This document shows, in pieces, positions 12,251 through 23,192 of a stretch of DNA of 64,000 nucleotides. Each line of letters starts with the position of its first letter. The first letter of the stretch is position 1. The notes under the pieces were generated by a model. It did no database searches and had not been told where the DNA came from. It was given only the letters and a program-made list of their open reading frames with translations. The stretch lies in NCBI GenBank assembly GCA_028571685.1, contig CM053146.1, positions 108,351,431 through 108,415,430 of the forward strand, in the 5' to 3' direction. The DNA is from Heterohyrax brucei. Lineage: Eukaryota; Chordata; Mammalia; Hyracoidea; Procaviidae. A program made the translations under genes and the position numbers.

Positions 12251-13074
12251 ATTCAGCCTTTCTCCAACACATCCATTGGACTAATAATCACTTATGACAA
12301 TTTTACGGTGCTAAAATTGAGGCAAATATAGGTAAAAATCACTGCACAAATTGATAGCAGACAGAGTTAGAGGATTTTGAGTGGCTAAACTGTTCCACAA
12401 AAAACAATATTTCTTATTTTGAGAAGTGATTTTCTTAAACCGTTTAAATTCTCAGAACATTATGGGTAGACCGAAAATATGCAGATAAACACATTAAAAT
12501 ATTTAAAAGCTATTTCCTTCTTTACTTACTTTCCAAGACCTGAATTCTGATTTGTGCTTCTCTTGGTAGGATTCCGGAGCTTTCTTTCCCGAGCTGTAGG
12601 ACTAGGCTTCCGGCAGGGCCATAGGACTGCGAAGAAGACTCAACGGAACCCTTGAGAACCCAGGCGCTGAAGAAACTCAGGGAACTGCCTTTTTGACACA
12701 CGACTTCACCTCCTCTGGGTTTGACCCCAGCAAGAAGGAAGCAAATCCTGAGTCCTTCAGGACCGTATTTTCTCCATGAGCACACTAAATTTATTAGTTT
12801 GGGAGCTGTTCATTTGACACTTGTCCTTAGAATTTATCTAAAAAGAGAGGGTGGGGGAAGGGCAGAACACGGGGACAGGCCGGCAAAACCGAAAACTAAA
12901 ACGTGAAGGATTCTGACTAGGATGGCAAAAATCATGTGATTTATAACATTTCAGTCAACAGGCATACTGCATGCCACATCTTCATAGAAATCCTATTATC
13001 AAAGCCACCAGACACTATATTTGCCTCCTAATTATAGACCCTGAGCTAACAGTTACTTTTTCTTCCCTATAATA

Positions 13075-13300
13075 ATAACAACACTTTGTATTTATCTAGC
13101 GCCTTTCTTCCAACAAGCTTAAAATGCTTTGCAGACATTAACTCATGAATCCCAGACCTCTGGCGAGGAGGATCAGCAGTGCTTCTTAGTCTGTACATTC
13201 TCTCCTTGGGGAAAACAAGGCATAGAGCAGCCAAAGACAGGGAGAAGGACCTAGTGAAGGCCCGACCTCTTGAACTTTCAAAGTGATGGCAAAATTGCTT
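13075..13300 (-). repeat. Possible MIR/old SINE relic
   Basis: CACTTTGTATTTATCTAGCGCC and AATGCTTTGCAGACATTAACTCATGAATCC resemble the MIR 3' part in reverse. GGGGAAAACAAGGCATAGAGCAGCC would continue it. Confidence 0.4.
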
Positions 13301-13324
13301 CCTTCATCATTCACTTCCGCTTAG

Positions 13325-13494
13325 GCCCACACTCAACTGCTGATCCAAAGGTAGGTGTTCGAGTGCACTCCAGGGTGCCTGGTGAAAGATCACATCCACT
13401 GGAGACCCTACAGAGTGCAGCTCTGCTCTGAAACACGAGGATTGCCGTGAGTCAGGACTGTCTCAGTGGCAGCTGTTCTGGTTTGGTTTTGCTC
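13325..13494 (+). mobile_element. AfroSINE, long class, diverged
   Basis: CTGATCCAAAGG, GAGTGCACTCC, GAGACCCTACAGAG, ATTGCCGTGAGTCAGGACTG and a CTGGTTTGGTTTTG end are in the order of the long-class SINE, but heavily mutated. This copy ends the TE-poor block. Confidence 0.6.
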
Positions 13495-13628
13495 CAGACT
13501 TGCAACAAAGCACTTAGAAGAGTTGTTGAATCTGATAGAGCTTCCATTTGGGATATTTTTCTTTTTTCCTTCCTTTTTGGTTGCTGTTGCTTTTTTAATT
13601 GTAATTTAGATGAAGTTCACAGAGCAAA

Positions 13629-16600
13629 TTGTTGTGGTTGTTAGGTGCCACCGAGTCAGGTCTGACTCACAGCCTCCCTGTATACAACAGGAGAAAACAT
13701 CGCTAGATCTTGCGCCACGCCTCGGTCCTTCATATGCTTGAGCGCATCGTGGCGGTCACTGTGTCAGTCAGTCTCGTGGAGGGTCTTCCTCTTTTCCACT
13801 GACCCTCTACTTGACTAAGCACGATGTCCTTCTCCGGGAATTGATCCATCCTGACAATATGCCCAAAGTGTGTAAGATTCAGTCTTGCCATCATTGCTGC
13901 TCGTGACCACTGGTTGTATTCCTTTCAAGACAGATATCTTTGTTCTTTTGGAAGTCTGTGGCATATTCAATATTCTTCTCCAGCACCACAATTCAAAGGC
14001 ACCCATTCTTCTTCCATTTTCCTAATTCGTTGTCCAGCCTTTGCATATGTATGATGTGACTGAAAATATCATGACTTGGGTCAGGCACACCTTAGTTTTC
14101 CAAGTGACATCTTTGCTTTTTAACATTTAAGGAGGTCTCTTGCAGCAGATTGTTCAGTGCAATGCATCTTTTGATTTCTTGACTGCTGCTTCCATAAGTG
14201 TTGATTGTAAATTCAAACAAAATGAAATCCTTGGCGACTTTAATCTTTTCTCCATCTATCATGCTGTTGCTTGTTGTTTCAGTTTTGAGGATTTTCCTTT
14301 TCTTTATGTTGAGGTATAATCCATACTGAAGCTTGTGACCTTTGGTCTTCCTCTGTGTTTCAGGTCCTCTTTCCTTTAAACAAGCAAGGCTATCTTTTCT
14401 GCATAACACAGGCTGTTAATGAGTCTTTTCTCAATTTTGACTCCTCATTCTTCCTCATATAGTCCAGTCTATCTTCTCAGGTTATTTGCTTGGCATACAG
14501 ATGGCATACATGGAAGGATACAGCTCTGATGCACACCTTTCCTGACTTTAAACCATGCAATGTCCCCTTCTTTTGTTCAAATGACTGCCCCTTGATCCAT
14601 CACAAGCACAAGTAAGTGTTCTGGAATTCCCATTCTCTGCAATGTTTTCCATAATTTCCATACTCTGTTAGAATTCACACAGTAGAATGCCTTCACATAG
14701 TCAATAAAACATGAGTGCACATCCTTCTGATATTCTCTACTTTCAGCCAAGATCCATCTGACATCAGTAGTGATATCCTTGATTCCAGGTCCTCTTCTGA
14801 ATCCAGCCTGAATTTCTGGCAGTTCACTGTTAATATACTGCTATTGAATGTACTCCTTTTGAATGATCTTTAGCAAAATCTTACTTATGTGTGGTATTGG
14901 TGATATTGTTCGACGATCTCCACATTTGATTGGATCACCTTTCTTGGAAATAGGTACAATTAGGTATCACATAGTTGGCCAAGTAGCTTTCCACTGTGCT
15001 GTCATCTATGTCCTTCCTTGACATAGACGAATGAGCAGTTCCAACACTACATCCATTTGTTGATACATCTCAGCCGATACTCCACCGGTTTGCTGGGCAC
15101 TGATTTTGGTCAATGCCTTCAGTGAAACTTGGAAACCCTAGTGGCGTATTGGTTAAGTGCTATGGCTGCTAACCAAGAGGTTGGCAGTTCAAATCCACCA
15201 AGCACTCCTTGGAATCTCTAGGGTACAGTTCTACGCTGCCTATAAGGTCGCTATGAGTCAGAATCTCCTCGAAGACAGTGGGGTTTTGGGTTCACTGAAA
15301 CTTGAACTTCTTCTTTCAGTACAATCTGTTTCTGATCATATTCTGCCTCTTAAAATGGTTGAAAATTGACCAGTTCTTCTTGGATAAAGACTCTGTGTAT
15401 TCCTTCCATCTTCTTTTGATGCTTCCTATATCACTTAATACTTCCCCTGCGGAATCCTTCAATATCGCAACTTGAGGTCTGAAGTTCTTCTTCAGTTCTT
15501 TCAGCTTGAGAAACGCAGAACCTGTTCTTCTCTTTCAGTACCTGATGTTGTAATAATTCACTCTGTCCTCCTGAGCTGCCCTTTGAAATTTTCAGTTCTT
15601 TTACTTCATCATTTCTTTCTTTTGCTTTAGCTATTTGATGTTCAAAAGTAAGTTTCAGAATCTCTTCTGACATCCCTCCAATTTGGTCTTCTTTTTTCTT
15701 TCCTGTCTTTTAATGACCTCTTGATGTCTTTTATGTCGTTCTGCAATTCATCTGATCTTCAGTCATTAATGTTCAGTGCATCACGGTCTGTTCTTGAGAT
15801 GATTTCTAAACTCAAGTGGGATATACTCAAAGTCATACTTTGATTCTCATAGACTTATTCAAACTTTCTTCAGCTTCAGTTTGAACTTGCATATGAGCAG
15901 TTCATGATCTGTGCCACAACAGGCACCTGCCCTTGTTCTGACTGATGAGCCTGAGCTTTTCTATCATCACTTTCCAGAGATGTAGTTGATTTGATGTCTG
16001 TGTATTCCATCTGGTGAGGTTTGTGTAGTCACCTTTTATGTTGGTGAAAAAGGTATTTGTAATGAAGAAGTCACCAGTCTTGCAAAATTCTGTCATGCGC
16101 TCTCCAGCATCATCTCTAATAAGAAGGCCATGTTTTCCTACTACGACTCTTCTTTGTTTCTGACTTTTGCATTCCAGTTACCAGTAATTATCAGTGCATC
16201 CTGATTGCATGTTCCGTCAATTTTGGACTGCAGAATCTGGTTAAAAGTCTTCAATTTCTTCATCTTTGGCCTTCTTGCTTGGTGTGTAAATTTGAACAAT
16301 GGTCATATTAATTGGTCTTCCTTTTGGCACATGGATATTATCCAATCGCTGACAACACTGTATTTTTGACGATGAGTGAAATACCGTGCGTCTTCAAACT
16401 GTTATTCCCAACATAGTAGACTGTATGATTTTCCAATTCAAAATAGCTGATACCAGTTCACTTCAGCTCACTAATGCCAGCACATTGATGTTTATGCATT
16501 CCATTTTATTTTTGATGACTTTCAACTTTCCTAGATTCATCCTTCATATGTTCCATGTTCCGATTATTAATGGATGTTTGCAGCTGTTTCTTTTCATTTT

Positions 16601-16925
16601 GAGTCATGGCACATCAGCAAAAGAAGGTCCTAAAAGCTTGACTCCATCTGCATCATTAAGGTTGACTCTATTTTGAGGAGTCAGTTGCTTCCCAGTTGCC
16701 TTTTGAGTGGGGGGCTCATCTTCTGGCACTGTATCAGACAATGTTTTGCTACTGTTCTTAAGGTTTTAACTGGTTGATTCTTTTCAGAAGTAGACTGCCA
16801 AGTCCTTCCTAGTCTGTCATAGTCTGGAAGCTCAGCTAAAAGCTATCCACCGGGGGTGACCCTGCTGGGATCTGAATACTAATGGCATAGCTTCCAGCAT
16901 TACAGCAGCACTTAAGCCCACATAG
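13629..16925 (-). mobile_element. RTE-clade LINE, near full length, with nested SINE
   Basis: The element begins, in plus-strand view, with the reversed tail TTGTTGTGGTTGTTAGGTGCC at 13629 and ends near 16925 with the 5' region (CTAGTCTGTCATAGTCTGGAAGC at 16810). Minus-strand frames include the C-terminal region at 13815-14006 (FELWCWRRILNMPQTSKRT) and 14092-14409, a linker at 15431-15673 (MSEEILKLTFEHQIAKAKER) and an endonuclease-region piece at 15902-16096 (MTEFCKTGDFFITNTFF). The frames are broken by stops and shifts. Total length is about 3.3 kb including a 161-base SINE at 15131. It is a homologue of the plus-strand copy at 3705. Confidence 0.9.
15131..15291 (+). mobile_element. AfroSINE, short class, inside RTE
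   Basis: GGAAACCCTAGTGGCGTATTGG head, GCTAACCAAGAGGTTGGCAG, CTCCTTGGAATCTCTAGGG and GACAGTGGGGTTTTGGG tail. The duplication AGTGAAACTTG at 15121-15131 against ACTGAAACTTG at 15294-15304 (one mismatch) shows it inserted into the older RTE. Confidence 0.9.
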
Positions 16926-16979
16926 TAAGATAAGCAGCCAACACGTGGGGGACAGAGTAAATTAGCTACTTATTAAACA

Positions 16980-17660
16980 ATTAATAGACATATTATTTTG
17001 TGACATTAGTTGCCAACTTCACAATATGTCAACACTATTCCCTTCTTAACTTTTGGTTCCCTGTTATCGGCTTTCCTACCTCCACCTGCCTTCAAGAGCC
17101 TGACACTGGGCTGATGTGCCCCTCTCGTCTCATTTTATTTTGTGGGACTGTCTAATCTTTGGCTGAAGGAAGGGTGAACCTCAGGAGTGACTCTATTATT
17201 GAGTTAAAAGGTTGTCCAGAGGCCATACTCTCAAGGTTTCCAGTCTCTGTCAAACTAGTAAGTCTGGTCTCTTTTTGTGAGTTAGAATTTTGTCCTAGAT
17301 TATCTCCAGCTATGTTCAGAACCCTCTATTGTGAGCCTCATCAGAGCATTCAGTGGTAGTAGCTGGGCACCATCCTGTTGTGTTGGACTCAGTTGGCTGG
17401 AGGCTGTATTAGCTGTGGCCCATTAGTTCATTGGACTAATCTTTCCCTTCTGTCTTTGGTTTTCCTCATTCTGCTTTGCTCCAGATGGGGTGGAGCCAGT
17501 GGAGTGTCTTAGATGGCTGCTCGCAAGTTTTTAAGGGTCCAGATGCTACTCACCAAAGTATGGTAGAGAACATTTTTTTAAATAAACTCTATTATGCCAG
17601 ATGAGCTAAATGATCCCTGACACCAGGGCTGGACACTTTTGTTTCTACCTTTGCTTCCAG
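16980..17660 (-). mobile_element. L1-derived relic, minus strand
   Basis: The stretch GGGACTGTCTAATCTTTGGC...GAACCTCAGGAGTGACTC...GGCCCATTAGTTCATTGG...GATGGGGTGGAGCCAGTGG...ACTCACCAAAGTA reads as one interspersed repeat in reverse. A related GTCTAGTCTTTGGCTGAAAGG segment recurs at 24310. I take it as L1 3' region of the lineage. The family name needs a library search. Confidence 0.45.
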
Positions 17661-17872
17661 GTGATGGCTTATGAGTACCTTTAGCTTGATTATTTGACTG
17701 TTAGTTCTAATCCTGAGTTTAGCTATTGTAATTTTAACTGTATCTATGATCCTCTCCTAACTACCAACAACCCTTGTGGTAATTGGGAACCCCAAAACAA
17801 AGAAAAAAATGCAGGTTTTAACCAAGGAGTTTAGCTATGCCAGTCACACAAATTTAGCTGGCTGCCTGTGTT

Positions 17873-18051
17873 TATTTTTCACATTTATGTAGAAAAATCT
17901 CTTTATGATAAAAGTAACTCACACTATGTCAATAAGCAAAGAATGCATACAATTAAATTTCTTATTTTTCACAATTATATAGAAAAATCTCTTCATTATA
18001 AAGTAACTCAAACTATGGTAATAAGCAAACAATGCATGCAATTAAACTTCT
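17873..18051. repeat. 90-bp tandem duplication
   Basis: TATTTTTCACA begins at 17873 and again at 17963, each copy continuing through AGAAAAATCTCTT, AAGTAACTCA, CTATG, AATAAGCAAA and AATGCAT. The second copy is about 88 percent like the first by eye. A fragment at 18058 (TTTTTAAAATTATATG) may be the start of a third unit. The 69-residue frame across it simply repeats itself. Confidence 0.85.
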
Positions 18052-18079
18052 GGAGCTTTTTAAAATTATATGTATAAGG

Positions 18080-18720
18080 GACTCCAGCAAGGGACCAATC
18101 CTAATTGGACCTCTCTCTTAGTCAGTTCTGTAGCATTTAGCACGTTTGAGTTTTTTCCTTGCCTCATAACCAGTATTGTTTTTCCTCTTTTTTGTTGTGC
18201 TTAAGTGAAAGTCTACAATCTGAATCACTTTTGCATGCACACCTGTCTGTGGCTCCCTCTGCTCTGCTCATCTGGTGACAGCACGTTCCTTCTTTTCACT
18301 GGATACTGCTCGAGTCCTCTTAATGAGCACCTGTCTCCTCCTCTCTACCATCTTCTCGCTCGTCTAGAAAGAAATCACTAGGACAGCCTTCTATAAATGT
18401 GTAAAACCATAAAGGACATACACTATATGGTTATGGTGTGTCCCTGAGTCCAGTCCGTTCTTGTCTGAAAAGTTGGCCTCAGTACTGGTTTCAGGTCAGG
18501 GCCAGCAGCAGGTCTAGGGGCCGTGTTCCCAGGGGGCCTCCAGGCTGCTGGCCCATCAGCTCTGGTCCTTCATAGAGTTCTCTGCACACCTCTTTCTCTT
18601 GTGTTGCCTCAGGGACTCTACATAGTGTCCCTCGTGATGTCAAGCAGCCTGAGGTTTCTATCTTACGCTGTTACTGAAAGCTTCCAAATGGAATACCTCG
18701 CTGTACTCCTTTGAAGGTTA
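18080..18720 (-). mobile_element. Probable L1 relic, minus strand
   Basis: TTTTTTGTTGTGCTTAAGTGAAAG at about 18190 parallels TTTTATTGTGCTTTAGGTGAAAG at 24078, and GCTGGCCCATCAGCTCTGGTCC with CTTCATAGAGTTCTCTGC is repeat-like. Probably the same L1 lineage as its neighbours. The boundaries are uncertain. Confidence 0.35.
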
Positions 18721-18834
18721 ACTAAAAATAAAGCAGAATCTTAAGGTTAGAAAAAACTTAGAGGCCTTCTAAATTCCTTAAATTGCTGGCATGTCATCTT
18801 TTGACTGTAGCTCAAACATTACAAGCTCTCAAGA

Positions 18835-19746
18835 AATTCAGCAGCCTATTTATTTTTTCAACAATTTCTACATGTACAATTTAGTGACATTGATTACATT
18901 CTTTAAGTTATGCAACCGTTCACACCCACTTTTCTGAGTTGTCCCTCCCTCATTAATATAAACTCACTGCCCCCTGATATTTCTATCTAATCTTTTTAGT
19001 TGCTGTTGTCAATTTGATCCCGCATGGACAGTTCTTTAAGAATATAATACTCAAGGCCATTATTTTTTACTAGTTAAGCTAGACTATATTGCTTGGCTTT
19101 AAGATGAATTCAGGAAATATTTTTAGTTTTAAGTTTTAAAGACTATCTCAGGGCAATAGTTTCAGGGATTCTTCCAGCATCCATGGCTCTAGAAAGCCCG
19201 CAATCTGTGAGAATTTGAAATCCTGTTCTACACTTTTCCCTTTTTGATCAGGATTCTTCCACAGAATCTTTGATCAAAATGTTCAGTAAGGGTAGCCAGG
19301 CACCATCCAGTTCTTCTGGTCACATGGCAAAGGAAGCAGCTGTTCATGGAGGCAATTAGCCACACATTCCATATCCATCTTATTCCCGACTCTCCTTCCT
19401 CTGTTCCTCCAGGTGAGTAGAGACTGTTACATGTTTTATAGCTGTTTGCAAGTTTTAAAGATCTCTAAGCACTGTGCAACAAACTAGGAGGTAGAACAAA
19501 AGCACTAAGCACTTTTTAGACCAATTAACTAGGATGTCCCATGAAAACTTGATCCTAAATCTCCAAACCAAGGAACCAAATCCCATAAAGGGTTTGGCTG
19601 TACACAAGAAAGCTCAGCAGCTACTCTTTTTTTTTTTTTTTTTTGGTCATTGTTATAAGCATATTTAATCACACAACTTTGCCAGTTCAACTTTTTTACA
19701 GGTGTACAACTTACTCAAAGCAATTATAATAATCATCTGTGCAACT
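18835..19746 (-). mobile_element. L1 3' UTR, minus strand copy
   Basis: The reverse complement matches 1381-2410 in the same order. ATGTACAATTTAGTGACATTG corresponds to the end of the copy near 2365. CCCATGAAAACTTGATCC at 19540 corresponds to 1555. The T-run at 19625-19644 corresponds to the internal A-run at 1493-1503. TTTGCCAGTTCAAC at 19679 corresponds to GTTGAACTGGCAAA at 1447. The two copies lie on opposite strands 17 kb apart. Confidence 0.7.
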
Positions 19747-19747
19747 T

Positions 19748-20226
19748 TGTTGTTGTTAGGTGCTGTTATGTCAGCTTCAACTCTCAGCAACCCTGGATAC
19801 AACAAAATGAAACACTGCATAATTCTGCACCATTCTCACAATCTGCTATGATTGTGACAATCACTGTGTCAATCCATGTCTTTGAGAGTGTTCCTCTTTT
19901 TCATTGATGACTTTCTACCTTAACAGGAAACCGTGTGTTGCATAGTGGTTAAGAGCTACGGCTGCTAACCAAAAGTGAGGCAGTTCAAATCTACTAGGCA
20001 CTCCTTGAAAACACTGTGGAGTAGTTCTGCTCTGTCCTATAGGGTCTCTATGAATTGGAATCAACTAGATGGCAACAGGGTGGAGTTTTTTTGTTTGTTT
20101 TTTTTCTGCCTTATTTCTGCCGAATATCTCTTGATAATACATCCGATATATATCAGATGAAGGAACACTCTGGCTGTAGTTCTTCCAAGACAGACTTGTT
20201 TGTTCTCCTGATAGTCCATGCTATAA
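19748..20226 (-). mobile_element. RTE 3'-end fragment with nested SINE, cut by mariner
   Basis: 19748-19922 starts with the reversed RTE tail TGTTGTTGTTAGGTGCTG and runs into the C-terminal region. The SINE follows at 19925-20093. 20100-20226 resumes RTE sequence (CTGTAGTTCTTCCAAGACAG, then TAGTCCATGCTATA) up to the mariner end. Confidence 0.7.
19925..20093 (+). mobile_element. AfroSINE, short class, inside RTE fragment
   Basis: GAAACCGTGTGTTGCATAGTGG head, CTGCTAACCAAAAG, CTCCTTGAAAACACTGTGG and a GGCAACAGGGTGGAG tail running into a T-rich stretch. Confidence 0.8.
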
Positions 20227-21488
20227 GGTCTGACAGTTAAGTTCACAAACTCACCCTAGAAAAAATGCTACATACCTCGTTGCTGAAAATCACTATGGTC
20301 ACCTTCTTGGCAATCTATGCACCAATGCTAGTGCCTAGTCCACCCTTCAAAGCAATTTTGCATCTCCGTCTGGACGGCCATCAGAGCTGTTGTTGTATTA
20401 CTTGATGTCCTGACTGTCATCAAATGTCTTCCTTTCAATATTTCCTTTATCTTTGGGTAAAGAAGAAAGTCACTGGGGCCAGACCAGGTGAATAAGGGGT
20501 GTTCCAATATACTTATTTGTTTACTGGCTAAAAAGTCCCTCACGGATGGTGCCGTGTGAGCTGGTGTGTTGTCATGATGCGAGAGCCATGAGTTGTTGGC
20601 AAAAAGCTCAGATGGTTTTCATCTTTCTCATACAGCCTTTTCAGCAGTTCCAAATATAAATTTGGTTAACTGTTTGTCCAGTTAGTATAAATTCATAATG
20701 AGCAATTCCACTGATACGAAAAAAGGTTGACAACACTGTTTTGACTCTTGATTTTGGCTGATGGAACTTCTTTGGTCTTGGAGAATTGGATGACTTCTGC
20801 TGCACACTTTGACGCTTTGTTTCGGGGTACACCCGTGTTTCATCACCAGTGATGACACAGCCCAAGACATTATCTTGCCTCTCTAAAAGGTCTTGGCAAA
20901 TTTTGACTCTCCTTTGTTTTTGTTCATCAGTGAGCTCCTTTGGGACCATTTTTGTACACACCTTTCTCATGCCAAGATTTTCAATGAAGATTTTCCTAAC
21001 TGTTTCTCTATTGATGTTTATTTGGTCTGCTATGCTTCTCACCATTAGCCAACAACACTGATGCACAATTTGATAAATTTTTGCAATGCTTTCAGCAGTC
21101 CTGCTTATCACTGGCTACCCTGACCTCTTCATCAGTGACTCTCTCCCCTCTGAATAACATTTAATCCTCTTGTACACTGCCATTTTTTTCACAGCATTAT
21201 CACCCTAAACTTGGACTAACATGTCCCTGATTTCACTTCCATTCTTGCCAACTGTAACAAGAAATCTAATGTTTGCTCGTTGCTCTAATGCAAGTTCTGA
21301 CATTCTTGCAATGGAATATAAAAGCATGCAACAACAATAATGAACATCTTTCAGCAAGATACCACCACATGTTGACGCAAACACAGCTGTGAGACACTGA
21401 TATATCAAGGTTATGAGATCTTACCGAGTTGTTTGTACAGTGTTGCCAGTGTACGCACGTGGAGACAAGTTCGTGAGCTTATTAGACT
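20227..21488 (-). mobile_element. Mariner-family DNA transposon, full length, inactive
   Basis: The left terminal repeat starts GGTCTGACAGTTAAGTTC at 20227 and an inverted, diverged counterpart ends GAGCTTATTAGACT at about 21475-21488. The length of 1.26 kb is normal for a mariner. It encloses a transposase pseudogene on the minus strand. A TA dinucleotide is present just outside the left end (20224-20225). It interrupts an RTE fragment. Other copies of the same end occur at 58944 and at the window edge (63984). Confidence 0.85.
20270..21303 (-). pseudogene. Mariner transposase pseudogene (DD34D type)
   Basis: A transposase that cut and pasted this element in the nucleus. The start is at 21303 (MSELALEQRANIRFLV). 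Further parts are read from 21111 to 20641 (ININRETVRKIFIENLGMRK, then KELTDEQKQRRVKICQDLLE, then VITGDET, then PETKRQS). The C-terminal part is at 20543-20328 (REFLA-like RDFLASKQISILEHP, then PSDFLLYPKIKEILKGRH, then NCFEGWTR). The catalytic acidic residues of the family can be seen in TGDE, in HHDN (about 20570) and in PSDF, but they sit in different frames. There is a stop in the N-terminal part near 21130, a short deletion before VITGDE and at least one frameshift before the C-terminal third. The protein family is certain; the copy cannot be functional. Confidence 0.85.
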
Positions 21489-21509
21489 TCATATATTAAA
21501 GTAAAAAGT

Positions 21510-21655
21510 CCAAACCCACAGAAGTTGCAACAATGGGCTCAAAAATTGTGAGCATGGTGCAGGAGCAAGCAGTATTTTCTTGTGTTGCATACAGGGCCTC
21601 TAGGAGTCAGAAATGACACGACAGCACCCAACAATGACTATAGAGCACTACAAAC
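21510..21655 (+). mobile_element. RTE 3' tail
   Basis: AGTTGCAACAATGGGCTCAA, GGTGCAGGAGCAAGCAGT and GACACGACAGCACCCAACAATG match the last 140 bases of the RTE. It faces outward from the opposite-strand tail at 19748, with the mariner between them. Confidence 0.75.
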
Positions 21656-22224
21656 CAGTCAAAGCAAACGAATGCTTTGTTTTCTTAAATTAGGTTAATA
21701 AAACGGAGATTTTTCACTGTGATGAGTTGTTATTGATAAGGCGTTTAACAAAGCCTTCCAGACAAAGTGGTTGTAACATGCAGTCAAAGCTGATACTGAT
21801 GTCATCCCAGGGAAATTGCTATAGGAAAGTGCTACTGGGAACTTCTAGCTAATATTTTCTTCTTAGACTTGGATGACTAGCACAATCTCCCACATTCTAG
21901 TCTGCCCATTCCTAAATTTACTCTAAACCTGTTTTTCTATTTCCAATGCTTCAGCCCTGTGCTAATCCTAGAATATATCAGGACCTTCCCCACATGGACC
22001 TAGTGACTAGTGGTGACATTCCAATGTACTCAGTCTCACTCTTGGGTTTTTCTGCTACTCTTAATCTATCAATATTCAACTTTGGTAAGAATTCAGTTGT
22101 CTGTCTGTTTTTGATCTCAAGTTACTAAGAAACACAGGAGAAAAGTACAACTTGTGATGTCCAATTCTATCTGTCTCACCTTAGAGTAGTTTCTGCTCCT
22201 TATAAGCATTCTAGGCTCTGTTAA
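21656..22224. other. Unassigned stretch
   Basis: No gene or recognisable repeat. The 60-residue frame at 21946 has no features of a real gene. Confidence 0.3.
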
Positions 22225-22640
22225 TGATACCATTTATTCAAGCTTAAATCCTGAGAGTGTTCTTGATCCCTCTCTAATCTTCACTCTTTATATTTAGTCA
22301 ATCACATAATCTTGCTGATCCTGCCTCCTAAAAATTCTTAATTCTGACTCCTCTCTTCCCTCCCATTGCCACTGCTATATTTTAGTCCTTGTTAACTCTT
22401 GCTTGAAATGTTACAGCAGTCTCTGACTGACCCCTCTCACTTCAGTGTCCTTTTCCAACATGTCACTCAGATTACTGACAGAGATGTTCTCCTAACACAG
22501 TTATCTCTGTGCTTGAACGTCTTCTAGGGCCTAGATGGCCAAATTTAATTTCTTTAATGGGATAAGTAATGGTCATCACAAGTTAACTCCAACCTATTTC
22601 TCCAGCTTCATGTCGTGTGCACCCCATCTCAACATCTCTC
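22225..22640 (+). repeat. L2-like relic
   Basis: TTGATCCCTCTCTAATCTTC, then CTGATCCTGCCTCCTAAAAATTC, CCCATTGCCACTGC, TGTTACAGCAGTCTCTGACTGACC, and AACTCCAACCTATTTCTCCAGC follow the order of the familiar mammalian L2 3' region. Old and decayed. Confidence 0.5.
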
Positions 22641-22720
22641 TAGCTGGTGAATGCTTTGAAGATGTTGTTCTTACTTATTTTTGTATCCCTTCTACCTAGA
22701 ATATCATCAGCTACATAGCT

Positions 22721-22812
22721 GTCATGGATTGAATTGAATTCCAGAGTGCACTTCTCTGGTGCTGGCATGCTGAGTACAGACTTGCAGTCTACTGGACTGT
22801 GACAAAGTAACA
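22721..22812 (+). mobile_element. LTR family A, internally deleted
   Basis: TGTCATGGATTGAATTGAATTCC is the LTR left end. GACTTGCAGTCTACTGGACTGTGA is the segment just before the polyadenylation signal. About 400 bases between them are missing. Confidence 0.55.
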
Positions 22813-23019
22813 ACTCGTGTGAGAAAATTAAAAATTGGAAGTGTTTAACCCACAAATTAGAAAACTTAAAAGTAGCATAATTATTTATTTACTTACTTTT
22901 TTTCAAAGTTGTAGTGTGGAAGAGTGATTGATATAAACTGAGTTCTTTGAGAGAAGAACTAGCATGACTGACGTATAGTTATAGGGTAGATAACTTTTGC
23001 TTTGTACGCTGAAGACAGT

Positions 23020-23192
23020 TCTATCCCTAATTAATTCTATGAAGCAAATATAACCCTGATATCCAAACTAGAAAAACAAACCACAAGAAAAAAAAATACA
23101 GGCCCATATATCTGATGAATACAAGATATAAAAATCCTTGACAAAATACTAAGAAACAGAATCCAACAACATATTATAAGAGTCATATACCA
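23020..23192 (+). mobile_element. L1 ORF2 reverse transcriptase relic
   Basis: TTCTATGAAGCAAATATAACCC, AGGCCCATATATCTGATGAATAC and AATCCAACAACATATTATAAGAG are a well-known stretch of L1 ORF2. It joins directly onto RTE sequence at 23193. Confidence 0.7.

Larger units (their letters stand above)
7966..13324. other. TE-poor block without a recognisable gene
   Basis: For about 5.3 kb I see none of the SINE, RTE, LTR or young L1 sequences that fill the rest of the window, apart from weak MIR-like pieces and a CpG-rich core. No frame has a recognisable domain or a convincing exon structure. The longest, 10737-11219 at 160 codons, overlaps other frames on both strands inside GC-rich DNA and is best explained by base composition. 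The block could be regulatory or contain non-coding exons. This is inference only. Confidence 0.45.

Noticed and set aside
17873..18051. CRISPR-like or satellite array
   Set aside because: Only two units of 90 bases without spacers; it is a simple duplication in a mammalian genome.
20227..21488. Possible domesticated transposase, as in SETMAR
   Set aside because: The frame has a stop and shifts, and no SET domain or host exon is attached.
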